From contig VJWM01000119.1 of NCBI GenBank assembly GCA_010909165.1, positions 788,890 through 852,889 of the forward strand: a DNA stretch of 64,000 nucleotides. Direction: 5' to 3'. The DNA is from Anthoceros angustus. Lineage: Eukaryota; Streptophyta; Anthocerotopsida; Anthocerotales; Anthocerotaceae. The notes beneath the pieces were generated by a model. That model saw only the letters and a program-made list of their open reading frames with translations. It searched no databases and had not been told where the DNA came from. Position 1 is the first letter of the stretch. Every line of letters begins with the position of its first letter. A program made the translations under genes and the position numbers. This document shows positions 54,990 to 64,000 of the stretch, in pieces.

Positions 54990-57900
54990 TTGCAGAATGG
55001 CTCATCAGGCGTGGGTAGAACTAACCATAGCCTAAGTAGAGTCTAGCATTACTAGATTGATAGATGGATGCCTCTGGAGACAAGCGACTCGATCGTGTGG
55101 GGAAGCGCTCGCAGCAAGCGACAAACAAGCAGCGGAAAGGTTGCGAGTCACGAGGAGGAGGCGGAGTCACACCGGGACAAGGGAAGCGAGGGGAGTCGAA
55201 TCGGGCGGATCTATCGACTGATTCCAACTCTGACTCTAAGAGGTACAAGGGCCCGTACAACCCGATCCCACCTTTGATCTCCGTTCAGGCCCCCGGCGGT
55301 CAGTCAATGTGGGAGATCGGTCAGACGTGGTGGCCACACTACCGATCGTTGAAAATACTACCACTGGCCGCTACTACTCCGGTGCTTGTTACCACTAAGC
55401 AATCTTACCCGTTGTATGGAGAAGAAGGGCCATGAGGATCCCGACGAGTTTGTCGGCGTTTTGAGCGGTGGCGGCTTGCCAACGGGAGGATGCGCGTGCC
55501 CAATGTTTATGGGGTCTTACGCGGAGGCCAAGTGGTACAAGCGAGTATATAGCTTCTTCCACACCCCACTACCTTTGGGGCCTTGAAGAGGGCTTTTTGA
55601 AAGGTTTAGAGGGGTCGATGTGGAAGGATATGTCTTGTCAAACTCGAGGATTGCGGAGAGGAAGAAGGAGACACCGCTTATGTGGAAAGGTTCCACAGCC
55701 TGCGTGATCGTGCTGGACCTCACTCGGAGTTAATGGCAATCCGTTGGTTCGCGAGAGGTCTGGGCGGAGATGGGAAAGCACGTACGTCTCCAAGCTGAGA
55801 AAGACTTGGATCGGGCGATCAAGGCCGCCCTGAACTACGAGGAGTCCAATGCAGAGGGGAAAAAGAAATCGAAGAAGGGGATACGGAGAGACAAGAAGAA
55901 ATCCAGGAAGAAGAAGAAGTACTACTCATCCTCCGATGACAGTTCCACGGAGGAAGATAGCTCCTCAGCAGACTCCTTGGATAGTTCCACGGAAGAAGAG
56001 ACCTGATAGCTCGAGGAAGATTCACGAGATGAGCGTCAAGGGAGAGAAAGAAGGAAACGAAAAATGAGTGGGAACAAGACGCGCGCAGGAAGGAGCTGTA
56101 TGCAAAGAAGGACGCGGAGGCGGTGAGAAGAGAGGTGGAATGACCAAAAAGGTGGAGCAACAAGGAACAAGATGGAAGAAATGATGGCCAAACTGAGAAA
56201 CTTCATCTCAATGCCATAAAAGACCACGAGAGGAGAAGGGCTCTGGAGGCCGGCGATCTCTTCCTCAACTTATGGACAGCAGGGCACTCGGTCAGGCTGT
56301 CCAAACGGTGCAACTGGCTACGAGGAAGAGGAGGAGGAGATGTGCTTGGAAGATACATACCAAATTCAAGAGGCGGCACCGATTTACAGGTACCAAGACT
56401 TTACCCCTCAAGTTCTGAAACTCCACGGCATGGGCATTCGCAATCGATGGCAAGGAACCCGGGCAAATGAGTGCCATTCGATGTTACAATTTGAGGATTA
56501 GGGCATCTTGCAGCCCTTCCGCATCTCGCCAGGAATGGTGATTTTGAGAGGTCGTGTGGATTGCAAGCAATCGGGCACGTGTGGCGTCCTCTGCCGGACA
56601 GAAAAACATGTGAGGATTGCTCAACCCCTTCACCCCACCCCAGCAAATCGTTGCGGTCAGAGTCGAAGATGCTCATGGCGGTATGGGAGGATTCCGAGGC
56701 CGTGGAGAACTGGAAGGTTTGGGGATATGGATGGCGGGTATCATGAAACTCATGGCATTCGAACGGGCAGCGAGAGGAAGGTGGACACCCCGGAAGGAGC
56801 GGGAAGAAGAAGAAGGAAGGATTGGAGCCTCATCCATCCGAGTGAGGAGGAAGTTGCGTCTTCATCGAGGAAGGAAGGGGGTCCGCCACAAAATGCGAGG
56901 ACTCGGTATGGAAGCGAGACAAAGGCATCTCGAATGGACGGGGCAGGCGCATCACCCACAAAAATTACGATTTTGCACCAGATGTAACTCCTAGCAAACC
57001 GCGGTTCGAGGGGCGTGCGAAGAAGAAGCCGGAGGGTGGAACTCGAGTCGACATCTGGCGAAAACCCGGGAGAGAAGAAGGATGAGTTAGGCGCCGCGAT
57101 GTCGAAGGAAGTCATGGAGATGATCCGAGGAAGGAACGGACCCAGCGGTCACACCTCACACTCGCCCCAGCTACACCATCACCTGGCGACACGACTGGAG
57201 CTCGCGGTTGCTGAAGAGTGGGGCAAGCGAGAAGGGAGAACACATGAATGGCCCTTTCAAGCGGAGGCCATCATGGACCAAAAATTCATGATAACATTTG
57301 GACACTTCTCGGGGACAATCAAGCCAGCAGATCCGTGGGCATTGAAGGCAGCACAACCCAAGAAGAGGCGGACCCTTCCCAAAACAAGGCCGAGGCCCCT
57401 TGCCGTGAACATGGTGGCCATGGTGCGACCAAAGGAGGCTGGATAGAAATCTCGGATGCGTTATCAAGAAAGTACCTCGGATTACTCGGTCCGGGGTCAA
57501 CATCATGACGAGGACACGGAGTTGAGTGGAGATAGAACACACATCCAAGGTCTTTGCGTCTTGCGGACATGTCCAGGATGACACCGTGGGGAGCGACGAG
57601 TTCTAACCCATATTGGTACCATTCCGTACCTTATGGACTATGTGGTCATCAACAAAAGCTCCACGGATATGTAGCGTTTTGATTGGCGGACGTGATGTAT
57701 CGCCTGTACCTTCAAGTGGGCAAGGAAGGAAGTGGGCTTCAAACCTGCTGGGACCCCAAGGTTAAGGAAGGGAGGATATGTTTATCTTGGAGTCGAGATA
57801 CGTACGCAGGAGAGACGCCCACGGAAACAGATGGCTATACCTCTGTAGAAGACACATTTGGGGAGGAGGATGAGAAAGAGAAGTTCCCGTTTGCCCACAT

Positions 57901-58490
57901 TTCTTGGTCGGATGAAGAGCGGGACTATCGAAGAGACATTCCCCACTCCATCAGCCTGGTGGGTTGTTATGGAGTGACAGTTGACTGCACTGGTGTGGAA
58001 GGTACTACTGCGGTAGTGGAAGGTGGAACGACGGTTGTGGAAGGTGGTGGAAGGATTCTTGTTCCCGATGAAGCGTTCATGCGGCGAGATGGAGGCGGCT
58101 GGCGGAATCGGAAGGCGGCAAGTGATGGTGGTACAGCGAAAATGAGAAGGGAGATCCGGATACGAGGCCTACTTAAATATTTGAGTTCTGGAATCGGGCA
58201 GCATCCCTCGGACCTTTCAAGGCAACAACGGCATGCCTCGATTGCATTATTCGAGTCCATTTGTCCGCCAGGGATATAGGAGGGACGGACGGAAGAAAGG
58301 TTGGGTGGTACCTCGTGACTTGGACCTACCATATGACAGATATATGCACTTTCGAGGCAAGCTTCACCTTGATGGATGGGGCCATATAAAGTCCTTGAAG
58401 TTTTAGCAAATGGCTCCATACTAGCATTAGAGGCGACCCTACCAACTGTGGTCAGCGGTTGGAGAGTCAAGAAATATTACACATGAGTTG
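54990..58490 (+). pseudogene. internal region of the nested LTR retrotransposon (gag remnant, pol end)
   Basis: The gag-like part at 55.4-56.0 kb reads, across two frames, AYVERFHSLRDRAGPHSELM then AIRWFARGLG, and EKDLDRAIKAALNYEES followed by a Lys-rich and then Ser/Asp/Glu-rich tail (frame 55770-56006). A damaged Cys/His knuckle-like stretch lies at about 56550-56620. Near 58375-58480 a shifted frame reads YKVLEVLANGSILALEA and VVSGWRVKKYYT, which fits the C-terminal end of gypsy pol. Recognisable protease, RT and RNase H are absent, so the interior is deleted or badly decayed. The frame 57683-58279 (198 aa) is open but unrecognised. Confidence 0.6.
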
Positions 58491-58519
58491 GCGAGGCGCC
58501 AACAAATGAGAAGGAGTAT

Positions 58520-60472
58520 GTAAACGATCGGTATTGGAAACTCCCATTGGATTGTGTCTTTGAGTGATTTTTGTTTTTTTTAAGTTTGGTGTCAAGAAGA
58601 GCTAGGTTATGAGTAGGAAGGATATTTATAGTAGAAAGTGTCCTTGGCCTATGAGTTTTGGGTTGTTTGGGTTGAATAATAATCGGTCCTTGGACTATGA
58701 ACTCGATACTCCTTGGCCTTTGGTCTTGGAATATTTAATAAAAGGCCTATATATGGCGGGGTCCCCATATTTGGTGTCCGTAGGCTAGAGGTCGAACCAA
58801 TAGCGGTAGTTGAAGCGGTGTGTCGGGGGGGTGTCGGGACTATGTTTGACGGTTGGCAGGCGGGCGGGCGGTCGTGGAAGGAAGGAGCGCGGAAGAAGAA
58901 GTGGTAGCGGAAGCCGGTTGGCGTGAGAGTTTCGGGAAATATAACCCTAAGGAACTTGGAAGGCACGAGGCAGTAGCTCAGACAATCCCAGCGGACGAGC
59001 TCTGCAGGGGTCAGAAGGGCAGCCCGTGGCGGGGAGCTCGAAGGAAGAAACCACAGGGGGGGACCAAGTTGGAGATTCTGAGGCGAGAGTTATCAGCAAT
59101 TCAGTATGCGTGAGGGTTTTGAGAGCATGGCGCCCAAGGTTGCGTGAAATTTCACCCAATGGCCAAATATGGACCATTGGAGGGTCCGAGGTGGAGGATT
59201 GGTGAGGGAGGCTGGGACTTGGGATCATGGAAAAAGCGATGGAGAGTTTATGGGAGGATTTTCGGATCCCGGAGAGGAAGGAGGACCCATAAATTCAGCA
59301 AAGGGCGAAGGGCGGTGACCAAATCGGAGGGTGCGGAGATAACATGGGCGGGGAGTGGCATCCTAGGAATAGAACTTTGGATAGGATGCCATCTTGGACC
59401 TAAGGCCGTCCATTGTAGGCCTCTTCGCGTTCTTTTAGGACTTGGAAAGTCTGGTGGCTATGACGCCCCGACAATTGTATAAAGGGGCTTGGTTGTGCCT
59501 CACATCGAGATAACTCTGGTTGAGATCCCCACGCTGGGGTTGGAGCGTCCGATTTGAGAGGAGGTGGTGTCGCGAGACGCTCCTAGGGGTGGTCGAGCTT
59601 GCTCCTGGCGGGAGGAGGGGTGATGAGCAATCTTGGCGACAAAGGAGGAGGAAACCAAAATTGGCGGGCGGGTCTGGAGCTTGCTCGTGCGCATGGCCGG
59701 GGTTCTTCTTTCCTTCACCCTTGTTCCGTTAGTTGTGTTCAAATTGAGAGAGAAGTGTTGAGTGGATGGTTGGAAGCTGGGCGAATTGAGGGAGAGAGAG
59801 AGAGAGAGAAGATTGGGTGAAGGAGTGACTGAACAACATCTGCGATCACGAGGTGTAAGAGGAGTTGAGAAGGGCTAATTGAGAGACTAGGTGGAGATTT
59901 GTGGATCAAAAGAATCCAAACCGGTCTGTTGGTGGGTGTACAAGAGGAAACAGTTCCCCTTAAATTGTGTGAGTGTGCCCTTTGTGTGTGTGAGCGGTGA
60001 GGATTTGTGGAACTTTGGTCCCTAGGAATCGGTGTGTGTGTGCATGAAGTGTGGAGTCACGAATAAAGTCGATCGTGCCGCGTGGTAGGCGCCCGTGGCG
60101 AGATCAGCATGGCCGTCTTGAGCCAATAAACTAGGGTTTGGCGTGGGACCCACCTCGGTGAGTCGAGCAACTACCGGTAGTGGTGAGCCACAGATTGTGG
60201 AATAAGATTTGCGGTCGTGGAATAAGATTTGTGGTGGTCGTGGAATAAGATTAAGTGGTTGTGGAATAAGATCATGGTAGTTAGACTAGTGGAGGTAGTA
60301 GTAGTTGAGTAGATAGGTAGAGGAAGTAATAGCGGTAAGTCCGGCTTGGGTGAAGGTCGATGTGATAGAGTTAGGCGTCTCTTAGCCCAAAAACCATTCC
60401 CTTGGGAAGCGAATCCTAAGCCTACTAGCATTGAGGGTGAATGTATGGACCTCACGGTGTCCCTAGACTGGG
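58520..60472 (+). repeat. 3' LTR of the nested retrotransposon
   Basis: Begins TGTAAACGATCGGTATTGG after a purine-rich AAATGAGAAGGAGTA and ends near GTGTCCCTAGAC. It differs from the 5' LTR chiefly by short indels at GC-rich, CG-containing places. Confidence 0.85.
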
Positions 60473-61189
60473 ATTCACCTCCTGGAGTGAAGAGAGGAAA
60501 GTTTGGGGAGGGGAGCCAACCGTGGATGAGATGTGACCAGGTATAGTTCAGGTGGGTACGTGCTGCGGGCGTTTGGATGAATTCAAAATCACAAGTCCCA
60601 CTTTGGTCCCTGAGGTTAACTCACGAGGTTGACACTATTAAGCGTGTGAAACATTGGTTGAGGCGGGGTTGCAACCCGATGAATGTAATGCCAATCATGG
60701 GGGCAGCTTATAAAGTTGAAAGAGTTTTGGATGCGATGCGGAACTAGAACTCCGACTTTAGAGTGCAAGTGGACTCAAAGGCGGCGGAAGGACAAAAGCG
60801 ATTAATGTGTGGACCTTGTTGGAAGGATGCGAGGCTATTCCATCAAGGAGTCGATGAGGAAGGTCATGGAGGCCATCCTAAGCGAGAATGTCATAGATGG
60901 CGGGTGGATGGTGGGGCATTATCTTCCCATAAAGTTGCAAGACAAGTCGAGGATGCTTGAGCATGATTCGTTAGGTCGCTGTCCGTGACTATTGTGTCTA
61001 TTTTGTGATAGCTCTTCGTGAACTTGAACCGATTTAAGTTCGTGGGTTCTTTTGTGGTGGCAAACCTTTGGGGCACCTGGCCTTGAGTTGAGGTGCCGGG
61101 TGGAGAAAATTTAGATGCCCTGTAGCATGTAGGGGCCGGGAGTCTAATATATTGTAGGATGTAGGTGCAATCCCCAAATTTATTCTATA
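60473..61189. other. right interior of the CACTA element, no recognised domain
   Basis: The plus-strand frame 60763-60960 (65 aa) contains CGPCWKDARLFHQG but nothing can be named. Part of it may be a nested-element target flank. Confidence 0.35.
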
Positions 61190-61740
61190 ACCCACACACC
61201 CGCCTAGCACTCCTTCATTTTACTACAACAGAGTGCACTTTACTACAAAGAATATAAATCCAGATTATTTTTACTACGGTCCTGATTACATCAGATTTTT
61301 ACTACGCGCCTTATTTTGCAGCCGTGTGTTTTACAACGCCCGTTATAACCAGTTCATCGATTAACCTAACCATGGTTACATAACTATGGTTTATAAACCA
61401 TCGTTATTTAACTTCAGTTAATAAACTTGAGTTAATTCACATTGGTTACTTAACCATATTTTATTAACCACGATTCTGATTGTTGTAAATGCCGCTGTAG
61501 ATCACCGTAGTAATTGTTGTTGTAAAAAGTGGTAGTTAAACCCTAAGCATGTACGGTCAACTCAGTAAAGTATATCGTATGTATGTCACATACGAATACG
61601 GGATATAGCCATGGTATACGGTGTGAAGACATTACCACGGAAATTAACGCTATGTGTTTACAAGCATTTTACTACATGTAGTAGTGCAGTAGTAATGTCC
61701 GTAGTAAATTCCAGTAAAGGACACGTTTTTCCTAGTAGTG
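61190..61740. repeat. right terminus and subterminal repeats of the CACTA element
   Basis: TTTACTAC/TTTACAAC and GTAGTAA words are frequent, along with several copies of GGTTA..TAACC. It ends TTTTTCCTAGTAGTG at 61740, followed by the AAA duplication. Confidence 0.88.
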
Positions 61741-61743
61741 AAA

Positions 61744-62335
61744 CTCAATGAGGTGGAGAAAGTCCAGCCACCGAGTTTTGGTGCACACCGCATAAGCACG
61801 GAGTATATCCTCTAAAACTTGATTAGCTCGCTCGTAGCACCATCCGTCTCGAGGATAAAAGGCGAGACATGAGCTTGGTGCCAAGACTACGTGAACCGCT
61901 TGCCGGGGACGAAACTGAATCATGATCGCTCACAAGAGAGCGAGGGAGGCCATGGGCACGATAAACCACTTTCCGAGAAGTCGCAGCTTGTTCAAGAGAG
62001 CATGTCTCGAGGTGAGGCAAGGAGCACTTGATGAGTAAGCTTATTCGTGAAGACCAGAACGCATCAAAGCCGATGTATCGAGGCAATCCGGTTATGAAGT
62101 CAAGTGTGACTTGCTCCGAGCGATAAAGGGGCGGGCAAGGGTTGGAGCGGCAAGGCGTTGGTGACAAGCTTTGTTGCATTGGCATAAGTTGCAAAGGAGG
62201 ACATAATCTCGGACGTCCTGATTGAGCTGAGGCCAAAAATAGAGCCGACAGAGTGGTAGTAGTAAGATTTATGACCTGTAGATGGAACATCGTGGGCTTC
62301 AGAAATCAAAGCCCGGCAAATATGGGGAACTTAAG
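61744..62335 (-). pseudogene. gypsy integrase N-terminal and core part (upstream half of a split gene)
   Basis: The minus strand across frames shows the zinc-binding lead (LISEAHDVPSTGHKSYYY), then VTLDFITGLPRYIGFDAF (family LDFI.GLP.S.G.D.i) and AHGLPRSLVSDHDSVS (family HGLP..ivSDRD..F). Next come SSCLAFYPRDG and NQVLEDILRAYAV, and a break at LHLIEF, where the CACTA element is inserted. The first acid (LDF) and the SDHD position are visible. Several frameshifts are present. Confidence 0.85.
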
Positions 62336-62344
62336 AGATGTCAT

Positions 62345-62915
62345 ACCGTGTAACACTACTCTCTACACTTGGGTTTAGTGTTTGATTAGCATTAATTAAT
62401 CTAATGACTTGTCTTTAAGTAATTAGTATTAATTAATCTAAAGCGCTTATATTAATTAAGTATTGATTAGTGTTAATGAAACATGGTTAGCAATAGCTAA
62501 CGGATGGCTTTCAAGGTCACTAAGCATAGGGCAATGCATGCAAGCCACCTCTTCATCCCACTTGGAGCTTCGTGGATTGCTCCTATCTATAGCAATCCTT
62601 GCGATCTTCCTTTGATGTCCTTTCATAGATGGCTGACCCCAATCTATTCTCTTTCTTTAATAAAACCAATTATTTTTCTCCCATGTGCGCTTGCATTCAC
62701 ATCCAATGAAGGATATCGTATGTACGCTCTCGAGGCTTGTCCATCTCCTCCACATATATATACAATGCCTTTCCCATGTGCACTTTGCACTCATATCCAA
62801 CGTGAAGATGCCAAAATCGCATATATACATATGTATGTAGGTTCGGCCGCAACATGCTATTGGAAAGTCACTGTGTCCACTAGAATCTTACGAGAATCTA
62901 GACTCACTTGCTTCT
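62345..62915 (-). repeat. right arm of the inverted repeat (pairs with 48775-49312)
   Basis: Begins TGTAACACTACTCTCTACAC and contains the reverse complement of the left arm. A 157-codon frame on the plus strand (62504-62977) crosses it, but in the other arm the frame is shorter and not conserved, so no gene is called. Confidence 0.85.
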
Positions 62916-62979
62916 TCTTCCTTAAGCTTCTCCTCGAACTAGCTTTGCATGTCTTAGCTCTATATCATGTGGCGTAGTT

Positions 62980-64000
62980 TGGAGGTGAGTTGAAGAACAC
63001 CGAGAATCTACCAAGACCAAATTTTAAAGGCTATATATGTGCGATCCCACACACCAAAATTATTATCGAAACACTTCTTTCCCCGCCTAAACTCATGTCT
63101 TTACTTATCAGGTCCAAACGACAGGTGAATCATAGTTCATTCACGAAACGCATCTAAGCTTATGAGCTCATGTGGATCGCTGGAGCTGGATGTGCTGGGC
63201 TCCGGAATCTGCACTTGCAAAGTGGCTGGCCAATGTGTCATTGTGCTCACATGGCAGGCTTGCGGAGATGCGAGGTTGTTTGATGAGCTCCTCGCCGTCA
63301 TGCTTCGTGCATGCCCTTTGAACTGACCCGCTTGTAATGCCAATTCGGTTTGAAATGCTTACCTCCCGCGCATTACGAACAGGAACACAGGACAGGTGAA
63401 CTCGTTGAACACTGCGGACGGTGAAAAGAGAGCCAGCTGCCGGAGGGTTGCTCGCCGGGAAGGAGAGGATGCCGGGTTTGTGCCACACGAGCGGTACGGT
63501 GAGCAGGCGCCTTTCTTTGCTGATGAAGTTTGGGCGACGGGCGCCAATACACTCAAGGGCGATCAGATTCAGCAACCCGGTTCACCAGAAACCACATTCA
63601 TGACTGTTGTCTGTACTAAGGTACAGAGTGGACGGACATTGTCTCACTGCCGTTCTGACAATTCAGAGGATAGTATAATGAATACAAGAGGACGCGTCTT
63701 GTACTAGGTACTCATCAATCAGTCGTTGCCATGAAGTGTCAGAGCTTGTCAGGAACAGGCAGGTGGACCAGCTACTGTACCGGGCCTCAGTTCCGATACA
63801 TACATACATACATACCATACAGTAGTCTGAAGTTCCGGGGCGCGGTTAAGCTTATCCAAGCCTACAAACTACTTACTTCAGACTTTCAGAGCCTACAGCT
63901 CCGGCTTCTTCTAGATTTCACCTAGTTCTCACCACCACTGGCAAGACATTTAGGCTCAGAACGGGGTTGGGAGGATGGCAGTTACAAACAATATCTACTC
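62980..64000. other. no recognisable gene; CATA microsatellite at 63797-63815
   Basis: A minus-strand frame at 63168-63575 (135 aa) and a plus-strand frame at 63396-63707 overlap each other. Neither has a motif. A short (ATAC)n run sits at about 63797-63815. Confidence 0.35.

Larger units (their letters stand above)
50815..61740. mobile_element. CACTA (En/Spm) element with both ends, hosting a nested LTR retrotransposon
   Basis: The termini are CACTACTAGGAAAAA at 50815-50829 and its exact reverse complement at 61726-61740, with a 3-bp aaa duplication. Subterminal TTTACTAC/TTTACAAC words are dense for about 450 bp at the left (50830-51250) and 550 bp at the right (61190-61725), as expected for transposase-binding regions of CACTA elements. 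No TNP2-type transposase was recognised inside, so the element is probably non-autonomous (about 3.5 kb without the nested retroelement). It interrupts a gypsy integrase. Confidence 0.92.

Noticed and set aside
62504-62977. A 157-codon plus-strand ORF as a membrane protein gene
   Set aside because: It lies in the right arm of the inverted repeat. The left-arm copy does not keep the frame, which argues against selection for a protein.

Overview
This window looks like a repeat-rich nuclear segment of a land plant. Evidence: one intact F-box/Kelch-type gene, decayed pentatricopeptide-repeat (PPR) genes, xyloglucan endotransglucosylase/hydrolase (XTH, GH16) remnants, spliceosomal GT-AG introns, and copia, gypsy, CACTA and LINE remnants. 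The PPR style and the DUF7869-type element suggest a seed-free plant (fern, lycophyte or bryophyte), but that placement is an inference. No rRNA, tRNA or CRISPR was recognised by eye.

Layout. 0-6.5 kb: unrecognised plus-strand ORFs, then a decayed TNP2-type CACTA transposase on the minus strand and a GC-rich minisatellite. 6.5-16.7 kb: a gene-fragment copy split by a 9.73-kb insertion (6826-16557). The insertion has about 29-bp terminal inverted repeats and a 4-bp target duplication. It carries a decayed ParB-like/DNA-methyltransferase gene on the minus strand and a decayed DUF7869 (transposase-like) gene on the plus strand, reading away from a tandemly duplicated centre. The unsplit paralogue of the target lies at 27.7-28.3 kb. 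16.8-26.4 kb: a large inverted duplication. Its left arm has a frameshifted F-box gene and its right arm the intact copy. The spacer holds a (TA)n tract of about 205 bp in a degenerate repeat array, plus a PPR pseudogene. 26.8-33.1 kb: tandem repeats, a two-exon 3' gene end, four hairpin-forming repeats and an acidic ORF. 33.1-40.4 kb: two copies of a pogo-like element, a PPR scrap, and a 1.44-kb tandem duplication of a LINE 3' end. 40.6-43.1 kb: a 5'-truncated copia element with one LTR. 44-47.5 kb: a transposon scrap, tandem repeats and XTH remnants. 48.8-62.9 kb: inverted arms enclosing a gypsy integrase cut by a complete-ended CACTA element (50815-61740, TSD aaa), itself invaded by an LTR retrotransposon (about 53.0-60.5 kb).

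Only the F-box gene at 24224-25564 looks fully intact. Everything else of known type is broken or partial. Duplicate blocks differ mostly by small indels at CG-containing sites, so some frameshifts may be consensus errors rather than biology. The most novel object is the 9.73-kb element joining a prokaryote-style ParB-methyltransferase gene to a DUF7869 gene in a eukaryotic DNA transposon.
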